A stretch of DNA of 64,000 bases. Source: Heyndrickxia oleronia. GTDB lineage: Bacteria > Bacillota > Bacilli > Bacillales > Bacillaceae_C. Of the stretch, positions 27,555 through 35,565 are shown piece by piece. Below the pieces are notes generated by a model. It had not been told where the DNA came from, did not search any database, and saw only the letters and a list, made by a program, of their open reading frames with translations. Position 1 is the first letter of the stretch. Each line of letters begins with the position of its first letter. The stretch lies in NCBI RefSeq assembly GCF_017809215.1, contig NZ_CP065424.1, forward strand, positions 4,812,501 through 4,876,500, written 5' to 3'. Both the position numbers and the translations under genes were made by a program.

Positions 27555-27973
27555 ATGGGGCTGTATATCGTATTGGCGAATTAGCATCTTTAGCAAATGT
27601 TTCAAAAAGAACAATCGATTATTATACTAGTATTGGTCTTTTGCGGGCGAATCGCTCAAAGTCTAATTATCGAATTTATGAAACAGAAGCACTAGATGAC
27701 TTAAAGTTTATAGAAGATTGTAAGAAGCTGTCCCTACCCCTTGATACGATTCGAAAAAAACTTGAAATAAAAAAGGGAAGGACACTAGATGAGAAGTTGC
27801 TTACACAACGCCTTGATTTTGTCTATCATCAAATGAAACAATTAAATAGTGACTTATCCGATTTAATTTCAGTGCTTGAAAAATTGAGCCAAGAGGAAAA
27901 GGAAACTTTTTACAAAAGACTTCTATCAGAAAGTACATGTTTACAACAATCTATAAATCTATTAACAAAATAG
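27555..27973 (+). pseudogene. MerR-family regulator (YhdQ-like) with a 2-bp frameshift after the start
   Basis: An ATG at 27555 stands 7 nt after AGGGGTGA, but its frame stops after ten codons. The MerR reading frame (RIGELASLANVSKRTIDYYT, then GLLRANRSKSNYRIYE) begins at 27569 and has no standard start before a TTG at 27641. Removing one AT from CTGTATATCGT at 27561-27571 joins them as MGLYRIGEL, an excellent MerR N-terminus. The rest (to 27973) is intact: winged helix, dimer helix and a C-terminal Cys. In B. subtilis yhdQ precedes yhdP, as here. Either a recent mutation, a sequence error, or a slipping frame. Without the first part the protein lacks most of its DNA-binding helix-turn-helix. 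Confidence 0.75.
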
Positions 27974-28008
27974 GAGGTGACTCCTATCTCGTTTTACTTA
28001 CGGGATAG
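27972..28008 (+). promoter_or_regulatory. stem-loop between Shine-Dalgarno and start of the second CNNM gene
   Basis: AGGAGG (27972-27977) overlaps the merR stop and is followed by CTATCTCG (27984-27991), loop of 9, and CGGGATAG (28001-28008), then the TTG start at 28019. An alternative pairing AGGAG/CTCCT (27972-27976 with 27981-27985) would hide the Shine-Dalgarno, so two exclusive folds are possible. Confidence 0.5.
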
Positions 28009-28018
28009 GTAAACTTAT

Positions 28019-29377
28019 TTGGACGACATATTTAGGCTTGTGCTTGTTTTTATAATCATAGCACTTTCCGCATTCTTTGTTGCATCGGAATTTGCAATTG
28101 TAAAGGTAAGAAGTACACGAATTGATCAGCTTGTTGAAGAAGGAAATAAGAGGGCTCTTGCAGCTAAGAAAATACTTTCTAACTTAGATGAATACTTATC
28201 TACCGTTCAGCTAGGAATTACAATCCTTTCCTTAGTTTTAGGATGGATTGGGGAGAAAACGGTTTCTCATCTGTTAATGCCAGTATTTTCTTTTATTCAT
28301 ATTACCGGCCCATCTGTACATGTAATTTCAACCATTCTCGCATTTCTACTAATTACGTTTGTTCATGTAGTCGTAGGTGAATTAGCGCCTAAAACAGTGG
28401 CGATTCAGAAGGCTGAAACCATTAGTTTATTAACGTCTCGACCACTTATCTTAATTCATCGTATTCTTTACCCATTCGTATGGCTTTTAAATACTTCTTC
28501 TCGACTTGTAACAAGATTATTTGGTCTTAAAATAGTTAACGAGAATGAGTTAGCCCATACTGAAGAAGAATTAAGAATAATTGTTTCTGAGAGCTACAAG
28601 AGCGGTGAAATTAACCAATCTGAGTTTAAATATGTAAATAAAATATTTGAATTCGATAATCGAATTGCGAAGGAAATTATGGTCCCACGTACAGAAATTA
28701 CATCTCTTTCAAAAGAAGATTCTTTTGATGAGCTGCTACAAACGATTCGTGAGGAACGCTTTACACGCTACCCTGTCATTGATGGGGATAAGGATCATAT
28801 AATTGGAATGGTGAATGCGAAGGAATTACTAACGGATTTACTTAGTGATTCGGATCGAAATAAGTCGACGCTTAATTCATATATTCGCCCAATTATACGT
28901 GTAATTGATACAATTCCTATTCAAGAGTTACTATTAATGATGCAAAAAGAACGCATTCATATGGCCGTATTAATCGATGAATATGGTGGGACATCAGGAC
29001 TTGTTACGGTAGAAGATATCATCGAAGAAATTGTTGGTGAAATCCGCGATGAATTCGATATGGATGAGGTACCACTTGTTCGTAAAATAAAAGAAAATCA
29101 CTATATTATTGATTCAAAAGTATTAGTCTCAGAAGTTAATGATCTCCTTGGTACGAATATAAATGATGAAGATATTGATACAATTGGCGGATGGGTATTA
29201 ACAGAGAATTACGAAGCCAAACAAGGGGACATCATCGAATATGAGAACTTTGATTTTATCATCAAAGAGATGGAAGATTTACATGTTAAATATGTTGAGG
29301 TGAAAAAAAAGCTCGCACAAGACATGAAGCTTCCAAAACAGCTTCCGATTACAAATTCTGAAGCGGCATCAATATAA
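28019..29377 (+). CDS. CNNM/CorC-type membrane protein (YhdP-like), copy 2
   Basis: 452 aa. Same architecture as the copy at 24359: DUF21 membrane domain (FFVASEFAIVKVRSTRIDQL), CBS pair from about residue 200, C-terminal CorC domain with DEDIDTIGGWVL. TTG start, 42 nt after AGGAGG with a hairpin between. It is cotranscribed with the MerR-like gene. The two copies are clear paralogues, probably an old duplication. Confidence 0.9.
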   Translation: MDDIFRLVLVFIIIALSAFFVASEFAIVKVRSTRIDQLVEEGNKRALAAKKILSNLDEYLSTVQLGITILSLVLGWIGEKTVSHLLMPVFSFIHITGPSVHVISTILAFLLITFVHVVVGELAPKTVAIQKAETISLLTSRPLILIHRILYPFVWLLNTSSRLVTRLFGLKIVNENELAHTEEELRIIVSESYKSGEINQSEFKYVNKIFEFDNRIAKEIMVPRTEITSLSKEDSFDELLQTIREERFTRYPVIDGDKDHIIGMVNAKELLTDLLSDSDRNKSTLNSYIRPIIRVIDTIPIQELLLMMQKERIHMAVLIDEYGGTSGLVTVEDIIEEIVGEIRDEFDMDEVPLVRKIKENHYIIDSKVLVSEVNDLLGTNINDEDIDTIGGWVLTENYEAKQGDIIEYENFDFIIKEMEDLHVKYVEVKKKLAQDMKLPKQLPITNSEAASI

Positions 29378-29382
29378 AAGTT

Positions 29383-29412
29383 AGGGTGACTAATCGTCAC
29401 CCTCTTTTTTTT
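29383..29412 (+). terminator. terminator of the second CNNM gene
   Basis: AGGGTGAC / GTCACCCT with a 5-nt loop, followed by CTTTTTTTT. It overlaps the end of the convergent argS. Confidence 0.85.
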
Positions 29413-31096
29413 ACATTTCTTTCGGTGCTTTCATACCTAATAATTGAAGACCTTCTGTTAAAACTATTGTAACAGCCTTTACGATCGATACTCTCGATTG
29501 TAAATGTTCATCCTCCGCTAATATTCGAATCTTCCCGTAGTATTTATTAAAGGCTTGACTTACATGAATTAAATATTTGGCTAAAATAGATGGAGCGTAC
29601 TGTTTATAGGACCTTTCAATGATCCTTGGAAATTCATTTAACAATTTTAGAACATCCCAGCTTTCATCATCATCTAAACCTTCGAAACAAACATCTGTGC
29701 CTTTATATTTTCTTAAAATAGAATGAGCTCTTGCGTTTGTATACTGTACATATGGACCTGTTTCCCCTTCGAATGTAAGCATATCTCTAAGGGAGAACTC
29801 TATATTATTCATCCGATCGTTCTTAAGGTCATGGAAAATAACCGCTCCAACTCCCACTGCATTTGCTACCTCATCTGGATTATGAATTCCAGGATTTTTC
29901 TCTACTATATTCTTTTTAGCCAGCTTAATTGCTTCATTCAATACATCCTCTAGTAGAATCACTCTCCCCTTTCTAGTTGACATTTTCTTTCCATGTTGCA
30001 GGATTAATCCAAAGGGGATATGCTCCATTTGCTCTGCCCAAACATAACCTAGCTTTTTCAACACACCTTTTACTTGTTGAAAATGAATAGTCTGTTCCTG
30101 TCCAACGATATACAAGGCCTCATCAAATTTATATTCCCTTTGACGAAAAAGAGCAGCTGCTAAATCTCTTGTCGCATAAAGTGTAGCTCCATCTGATTTT
30201 TTGATAAGGCATGGAGGTATTTGTTGTTCATCAAGTCGTACTACTTCTGCACCATCAGACAATTCAAGCAAGCTTTGCTCCTTTAACATTTGAACAATTT
30301 CATCCATCTTGTCATTATAGAAGGCTTCTCCTTGAAAAGAATCAAATTCTATACTTAGTAGATCATAAATCGATTTAAATGCACGTAGGGATTCATTACG
30401 GAACGATTCCCAAAGCTTTAAATATTCACTATCTCCATTTTCTAACTTTTTGAAAGCTGCTCTACCCTCATCCTCTAGGTATGGATTCTTCTCAGCTTCT
30501 TGATGGAATCGCACATATAGATGAAACAATTCACCAATAGGATTAGCAGCAACTGCCTCCTCGTTTCCCCACCTATGATACGCCACAATCAATTTTCCAA
30601 ATTGAGTTCCCCAGTCTCCGATATGATTAATTTTCACCGTTCGGTATCCACACTTTTTCGCTAGATTCGCTATAGCATTGCCAATAACAGTTGAACGCAA
30701 ATGGCCCATCGAAAATGGCTTAGCAATATTTGGCGATGACAAATCGAGTACAACCGTCTTTTCCTTACCAATTTCACTACTACCATAATTCTGTTCTTGA
30801 TGAAGAATCGGGTTTATTATAGCTTTCCCTAACTCTTTTTTAGAGAAAAATATATTTACATAAGGCCCTACAGCATCGATTTTTGAAAACACTGTATCAT
30901 TTATTTGAGAAGCAAGTTGTTTGGCGATTTCGATCGGTGAGATCTTTTGTATTTTAGCCAGTTGAAAACAGGGAAATGCCAGATCTCCATGCTCATCATT
31001 TTTTGGTGTTTCGATCAGGCTATAGATTTCTTTAGTAGTTAAACTTCCTTTTAAAACTTCACTTAACTTAGTTGAGAATAATGCTTTTAAATCCAT
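29411..31096 (-). CDS. argS: arginyl-tRNA synthetase
   Basis: 561 aa class Ia synthetase. HIGH-type motif FSMGHLRS near residue 130 and the KMSK counterpart KKMSTRKG near 370; DALR anticodon-binding domain at the C-terminus. It charges tRNA-Arg, of which one gene (ACG) is in this window. AAGGAGG lies about 8 nt before the ATG. It is controlled by the T-box leader at 31433-31676; unusually, some 340 bp with repeat DNA separate that leader from the start codon. Confidence 0.96.
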   Translation of the reverse strand: MDLKALFSTKLSEVLKGSLTTKEIYSLIETPKNDEHGDLAFPCFQLAKIQKISPIEIAKQLASQINDTVFSKIDAVGPYVNIFFSKKELGKAIINPILHQEQNYGSSEIGKEKTVVLDLSSPNIAKPFSMGHLRSTVIGNAIANLAKKCGYRTVKINHIGDWGTQFGKLIVAYHRWGNEEAVAANPIGELFHLYVRFHQEAEKNPYLEDEGRAAFKKLENGDSEYLKLWESFRNESLRAFKSIYDLLSIEFDSFQGEAFYNDKMDEIVQMLKEQSLLELSDGAEVVRLDEQQIPPCLIKKSDGATLYATRDLAAALFRQREYKFDEALYIVGQEQTIHFQQVKGVLKKLGYVWAEQMEHIPFGLILQHGKKMSTRKGRVILLEDVLNEAIKLAKKNIVEKNPGIHNPDEVANAVGVGAVIFHDLKNDRMNNIEFSLRDMLTFEGETGPYVQYTNARAHSILRKYKGTDVCFEGLDDDESWDVLKLLNEFPRIIERSYKQYAPSILAKYLIHVSQAFNKYYGKIRILAEDEHLQSRVSIVKAVTIVLTEGLQLLGMKAPKEM

Positions 31097-31126
31097 AAAG
31101 ATTCCTCCTTTTTCTTACGACTTTTA

Positions 31127-31235
31127 ATTGTTGCTTCTGTAAAAGAAGATCTACTGCAGCTTTTACACCTAATATAGGCTTCATTTGAAATTTACAGCTC
31201 AGTTCTCAGTGATTTGAAGGAGGCAACCTATATGA
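31127..31235 (-). repeat. MITE-like dispersed repeat, copy E
   Basis: GTTGCTTCTGTAAAAG, GCAGCTTTTACACCTAATA and CTCAGTGATTTGAAGGAG (31131-31221) align with copy A in the same orientation. It lies in the untranslated region between the argS T-box terminator and argS, and runs directly into the tandem array 31253-31420. Confidence 0.65.
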
Positions 31236-31252
31236 ATCGATGTTTCCCAAGT

Positions 31253-31420
31253 TCTCGGGTTTCATTCACTCCCTTTGGTTACTGTGCATTCCGGCGACGG
31301 TCCTTCTTGGGATTCATTCACCCTCTTTGGTTACCTTGCAATCAGCTAGAGCTCCTTTCGGGTTTCATTCCCTCTCTTTGATTACCACCCGTTCAGCACG
31401 GACTTTTTCTCGGGATAGAA
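31253..31420 (-). repeat. degenerate tandem array, 51-52 bp period
   Basis: The marker CGGG/TGGG followed by an ATTC- or TTTCATTC-like run recurs at 31256, 31308, 31359 and 31411 (periods 52, 51, 52). Units share TTCATTCA-C-CTTTGGTTAC. Compared with the reverse complement of the array at 27037, GGT-AC-TGTG-CG-CG and TCCTTCTT-GGG align, so the two arrays look related. Non-coding. Confidence 0.65.
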
Positions 31421-31432
31421 AATATTAACGAT

Positions 31433-31676
31433 AAAAAAGCTCGCCTCTTATAAAATAAGAGACGAGCTAAACCCGCGGTACCACTCTACTTGTTCAAATT
31501 ACCGACCACTTTACCTTATAACGGGAGCTCCCGACTAACTCTACTTTAATACGTATTCGAATTAGCATCTCAGAAGTGCGCTTCATTTATCGATTCATAC
31601 TAGGCTCCCACCATCCCCAGTTCGCTAATTGAATTGCGATAAACTACTCTCTTCATCACTGATTTTTTTGAAATTT
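31433..31676 (-). ncRNA. T-box riboswitch leader of argS
   Basis: Minus strand. Stem I region with AGAGAGTAG and the distal GGTGGGAGCC; specifier region GAAGCGCACTTC, where CGC (Arg) followed by A is the codon that fits argS. T-box AGAGTGGTACCGCGGG (near 31472-31487), then terminator AGCTCGTCTCTTAT / ATAAGAGGCGAGCT and TTTTTT (31472-31433). Uncharged tRNA-Arg should stabilise the antiterminator and allow argS transcription. The reading of the specifier is inference. Confidence 0.9.
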
Positions 31677-31682
31677 TATTAA

Positions 31683-31711
31683 ATATTACATGGTTAATAC
31701 TTATAATGCAA
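31683..31711 (-). promoter_or_regulatory. SigA promoter of the argS leader
   Basis: Minus strand: TTGCAT (31711-31706), 17 bp, TAATAT (31688-31683). Transcription would start near 31676, just before the T-box stem I. Confidence 0.65.
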
Positions 31712-31733
31712 GAAGTTTTTTAAATTTATTGAA

Positions 31734-32507
31734 TTAATGCTGCCCCAATACTCCTTTTATCATAGCTGTTCTTTCACATCGTTTGAAAACTGCGATACCA
31801 ATAATTAGATAGACTACTGCGTTAACAATTAAAGCTGTATAGTCTCCTAATGAAAAATCTCCTAATCCATAATTATGGATCATTATTCCTCTCGACATAT
31901 CTACTCCCTTAACTACTGGCAGAAAGACTAAAAATGGCATACTTGAAACTGGAGCAAAGGTTAGTCCCATTAAGATAAATTGAAAAATTTGCAGAAAGGA
32001 ACCAATTTGCTTAAAAATGATCGCTAATCCAGCAATCATAAAGCTTACGCCGATCATACTTACCAATGTCAAGATCAATATCGGAATAATGGATAATACA
32101 TCTACGTTCAGCCATGTATTTGTCGTTAACATCGATAAATACAGGAGAATAATAATCATGATCAACTGAATGATTGTTGTTGAAACAATCCGTGAAAGTA
32201 AAATTTTCCATGCTCCCATCGGCGACATATAAAGCTGTTCAAGAGTTCCTAATTGTGCTTCATTCATAATACTCCAACCAATTCCCTGCATCACCATCAT
32301 AGCTAAAAACCAAAATAAATAGTTAACAATTGTATTTTGTACATTCACTTCTACAGTGGATGGATCACCTACAATTTGTATACCAAAAAACAAAAATAAG
32401 AATATCGCATAAAAAGTAATTAATTCACTAATTGTATTCGGTAAATATCTTTTTAAATAAATATACTCCCTTCGGAAATTCGCTTTAAACAGATACAGCC
32501 ACTTCAT
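31734..32507 (-). CDS. ABC-2 type transporter permease
   Basis: About 257 aa, six predicted transmembrane helices. It has no signal peptide. The ABC-2 permease pattern is seen in the order of helices and in GTLEQLYMSPMGAWKILLSR, the usual cytoplasmic coupling segment. The ATG at 32507 (MKWLYLF) has GGGGAG 7 nt upstream and overlaps the ATPase gene by 23 nt. It forms an exporter with the ATPase next to it; substrate unknown (drug, lipid or polysaccharide). Confidence 0.85.
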   Translation of the reverse strand: MKWLYLFKANFRREYIYLKRYLPNTISELITFYAIFLFLFFGIQIVGDPSTVEVNVQNTIVNYLFWFLAMMVMQGIGWSIMNEAQLGTLEQLYMSPMGAWKILLSRIVSTTIIQLIMIIILLYLSMLTTNTWLNVDVLSIIPILILTLVSMIGVSFMIAGLAIIFKQIGSFLQIFQFILMGLTFAPVSSMPFLVFLPVVKGVDMSRGIMIHNYGLGDFSLGDYTALIVNAVVYLIIGIAVFKRCERTAMIKGVLGQH

Positions 32508-33468
32508 CACTGAACTCCCCCTTAACAATTTTCATAAAGACCTGTTCAAAGTCGATGATAGAACGGTCAATTTTTTCTATCGCTATATTTCTGTTTTTAA
32601 ATATTTCAATCACCTTGTAAAAATCATCACTGTGTTGAATGGTTACCGTAATAATTGATTGACCATTTTCATTTGTATCTGTATGTACAATAAATTGCTC
32701 TTTTACTTTATTAAGATCCTCTTCAGGTAATGTAGCTCCTAATGTAAATGAATATGCCTTCGTATCAAATAATGAGAGTAAATTACTTACACTATCATCC
32801 GTAACAATTCTACCTTTGTTAATAATAATTACCCTTTCACAAATCTCCTGCACAACAGGCATATCATGTGAGCTAAGTAGAATTGTTTTATTATAATCCT
32901 TTGCGATTTCCTTTAATAATTTTCTAATTTCATAACTAATTTCAACATCTAATCCTAATGTTGGTTCATCAAGAAAAATAATTTCTGTATCTGATAAAAT
33001 TGCAATCGCTATAGATAGTTTCTGTTGCATCCCTCTTGATAATGAATTAACCATCTCATTCGACTTTTCTGTTAAATTTAGTCGATCTAACAAGTCATCA
33101 ATCCGTGCTGATATCTCCTTTTTCGACATTCCTCGATTTCCCGAGAAATATTCCATGTTTTCTCGTACCGTTAATCGCCAATATAAATTTCTATTTCCTT
33201 CTAATACAGCTGAAATATGTCGAAGTGCTTTCAAACGATTCTTTGCCATATTTATTCCATTAATAATTACTGATCCTTCATTCGGTAATAACAGACCACA
33301 CATCATTTTGATCGTCGTTGTTTTTCCTGCTCCATTTGGTCCTAATAGGCCAATAACTTCTCCCTTCTTAACCTGTAAAGATATACCTTTCACAGCCTCA
33401 ATAATTTCATTCGACTTTCTCTTCTTATAACTCTTTTTAAGATTTTGAATATCGATAATATATTCCAT
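32485..33468 (-). CDS. ABC transporter ATP-binding protein
   Basis: 327 aa. Walker A GLLGPNGAGKTTT near 40-52, signature LSRGMQQKLS, Walker B IIFLDEPTLGLD, then the H-loop SSHDM. It is of the DrrA/CcmA-like export group, with an extra C-terminal domain of about 90 residues. First gene of a two-gene operon with the permease. Its upstream flank 33469-33530 contains a TTTCTG-rich leader but no clear promoter. Confidence 0.93.
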   Translation of the reverse strand: MEYIIDIQNLKKSYKKRKSNEIIEAVKGISLQVKKGEVIGLLGPNGAGKTTTIKMMCGLLLPNEGSVIINGINMAKNRLKALRHISAVLEGNRNLYWRLTVRENMEYFSGNRGMSKKEISARIDDLLDRLNLTEKSNEMVNSLSRGMQQKLSIAIAILSDTEIIFLDEPTLGLDVEISYEIRKLLKEIAKDYNKTILLSSHDMPVVQEICERVIIINKGRIVTDDSVSNLLSLFDTKAYSFTLGATLPEEDLNKVKEQFIVHTDTNENGQSIITVTIQHSDDFYKVIEIFKNRNIAIEKIDRSIIDFEQVFMKIVKGEFSDEVAVSV

Positions 33469-33740
33469 TCCCGCACCCCTCCAGATTGAATTTTCTGTAT
33501 TTATTATACAATATTATTTTCAAATGTTTTCCATCCAGAGGCGGAATTTCCATCAGACCTTCTTTACATTTATAAAAGCCAGCCAAACTATCATTTTCTC
33601 AAGGACTAACACGCTTAGAATGACTTAATTAAAAAATGCTGTTCTCATTTATTGTTTCAATAAAAGTAGCAGTCATTATGAAGTTTTTAGTGAAATGAGT
33701 GGGAACAGTCTACAAGCTAAATGAATGAATTAAGAACAAA
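33469..33740. other. intergenic region with possible eroded repeat copy
   Basis: Short matches to the dispersed family (TTATAAAAGCCAGCC near 33571, CATTTTCTCAA near 33592, TAGTGAAATGAG near 33690) are scattered and out of normal spacing. This may be a decayed copy or chance. I see no gene. Confidence 0.3.
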
Positions 33741-33770
33741 AAAAATAAACTAGACAATCTTGTCTAGTTT
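33741..33770 (-). terminator. terminator of the 49-aa gene
   Basis: Perfect 11-bp stem AAACTAGACAA / TTGTCTAGTTT with a 2-nt loop core, followed on the minus strand by ATTTTTTTT. It starts 8 nt after the stop codon of the small gene. Confidence 0.8.
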
Positions 33771-33778
33771 ATCTTATC

Positions 33779-33928
33779 TTAATGATGTAATTTCGGATAT
33801 TTAGGGATGTTTTTAACTTCGCCCAGCACTTTGAAGATTTCTAGTCGGGATTTCGTTTTTGAAAGCTTTACCCCAATTTCCGCAAAGTTTGCAATGACTT
33901 TCTTTAATTGATCATGATCTCTTTTCAA
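33779..33928 (-). CDS. small basic protein of 49 aa, unknown function
   Basis: MKRDHDQLKKVIANFAEIG at the start, then a Lys-rich amphipathic helix and the end PKYPKLHH. TTG start with GAGGTGATC about 6 nt upstream, a strong terminator right after the stop, and codon use like a real gene. I do not recognise the family. It lies alone between the ABC exporter and the MFS pump on the minus strand. The motif NFAEIGVKLSKTKSRLEIFKVL reads as two short helices; no membrane segment or signal peptide. Confidence 0.65.
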   Translation of the reverse strand: MKRDHDQLKKVIANFAEIGVKLSKTKSRLEIFKVLGEVKNIPKYPKLHH

Positions 33929-34023
33929 GGAAGATCACCTCTTCAAATATAACATCTCCTCATATTTTACCCTAAACAAACTGCGATGTATATTGATTTC
34001 AAAAAATTTTAATATTTTTTTGT

Positions 34024-35547
34024 TTAATTCTTAACCATTTCTACATCTGATTCTGTATGATACACCATCTTTTCTTTACTCATTAGGAAAATGAAAATAA
34101 AAGCAAGAACAGCAGGGACTAATGCCCACATAAAGGTTTGAACAATTGATGACGATAGACTGGTTGTTATTTTCTCAAGAATCTCTGCTGGCATCTGGCT
34201 CCTTGCATCTGCTGCTAGAATTGCATTAGGATCTATTGAAGTACCAGTAGGCATTGGACCCATATTTCCGAATGCAACTTCCATTTTATTCGTAAATACA
34301 TGATTTTGTATCATACCAAAAACCGTTATTCCGATCGTCATTCCTAAAGAACGAACAAAGTTACTTGTCGATGTTGCCGAACCCCGTTGCTCCATTCCAA
34401 AGCTATGAATGGCAGCCATTTGTAGGACAGAAAAAGAAAAACCAACACCTAATCCTAGAATAATCATATAAAGAGTTAACATGTATCTTTTTGTCTCCGG
34501 TGTTAAGGTTGTTAATAATAAAATACCAATGATCATAATCGCCCCTGAAAGGAACATAATATTTCTATAACGCATTTTTGTTGTTAGAAATCCCCCTATT
34601 TGGGCTGTAACAACAGAACCCAGCATCATTGGAAGGAGAATTAAACCTGAATTGGTTGCACTTCCTCCGTACACACCTTGCACGAAAATAGGAATATACA
34701 CAGTTGCTGCCATAAATGCTGCACCATAAAATAAGGCTACGATTGTACTACCAGCAAACAATCTTTTTTGAAACATCGGAAAAGATATAATCGGTTCAGA
34801 TGCCTTTCTTTCAATCAAGATAAAGATGGATGCTAATACAACAAACCCAGCAAACAAGCTTATAATCGTCGATGAATCCCAGTCATACTTTTTACCACCA
34901 AGTTCTAGGGCAAACATCAAGCAAACAACAGCACCAACAAGGGTAATGGCACCCCACCAGTCTATTTTTTGTTGTACATGTAGCTTTGATTCCTGATAAA
35001 ATACTATGACAAATACTAAAGCTAAGATACCTAATGGAAGGTTAATCAGAAACACCCAATGCCAACTAATATAATCTGTAATATAAGCACCAATTAATGG
35101 ACCAAAAATGCTGGAAAGGCCAAAAACTGCACCAAATAAACCTCCCATTTTCCCCCGTTTTTCTGGTGGAAATATATCAAAGACGATCGTAAAGGCAATG
35201 GGCACCAATGCACCTCCACCTATCCCTTGAATAGCACGATAAATGCTTAATTGCGTAATACTTCCAGCTGTTGCACACAGAATGGAACCTAACATAAATA
35301 TTATTAAGCCCATAATAAAGAATCGTTTCCTACCAAACATGTCTGATAGCTTTCCAAAAATAGGCATTCCCGCCATCTCAGCTACCATATAAGCAGATAC
35401 CACCCATACAAAACTGTCTATACCATCTAAATCACCGACAATGGTTCCCATTGCAGTAACAACTATGGTATTATCCATCGAAGCCATGAGTATACCTAAT
35501 AATAGACCTGCTACGACAAATCCTAATTTACTATTTTTATTTACCAT
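34024..35547 (-). CDS. DHA2-family MFS multidrug efflux transporter
   Basis: 507 aa, fourteen predicted transmembrane helices. MDNTIVVTAMGTIVGDL near residue 24 is the DHA2 helix-1 motif (D, TIV), FGKLSDMFGRKR is the MFS loop 2-3 motif, and GIGGGALVPIAF is the family antiporter motif C region. It is a proton-driven drug pump of the LmrB/Bmr3/EmrB type. It starts 18 nt after the bactofilin gene stops, so it is probably the last gene of the yhbD-yhbE-yhbF operon, an unusual link. Confidence 0.92.
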   Translation of the reverse strand: MVNKNSKLGFVVAGLLLGILMASMDNTIVVTAMGTIVGDLDGIDSFVWVVSAYMVAEMAGMPIFGKLSDMFGRKRFFIMGLIIFMLGSILCATAGSITQLSIYRAIQGIGGGALVPIAFTIVFDIFPPEKRGKMGGLFGAVFGLSSIFGPLIGAYITDYISWHWVFLINLPLGILALVFVIVFYQESKLHVQQKIDWWGAITLVGAVVCLMFALELGGKKYDWDSSTIISLFAGFVVLASIFILIERKASEPIISFPMFQKRLFAGSTIVALFYGAAFMAATVYIPIFVQGVYGGSATNSGLILLPMMLGSVVTAQIGGFLTTKMRYRNIMFLSGAIMIIGILLLTTLTPETKRYMLTLYMIILGLGVGFSFSVLQMAAIHSFGMEQRGSATSTSNFVRSLGMTIGITVFGMIQNHVFTNKMEVAFGNMGPMPTGTSIDPNAILAADARSQMPAEILEKITTSLSSSIVQTFMWALVPAVLAFIFIFLMSKEKMVYHTESDVEMVKN

Positions 35548-35565
35548 ACATTCAACTCCTTGTTT

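Noticed and set aside
31240..31428. 62-codon frame in the second array
   Set aside because: It simply spans degenerate 51-52 bp repeats; no Shine-Dalgarno.
33541..33715. Full copy of the dispersed repeat upstream of the ABC operon
   Set aside because: Only short scattered matches in wrong spacing; kept as a possible eroded copy only.
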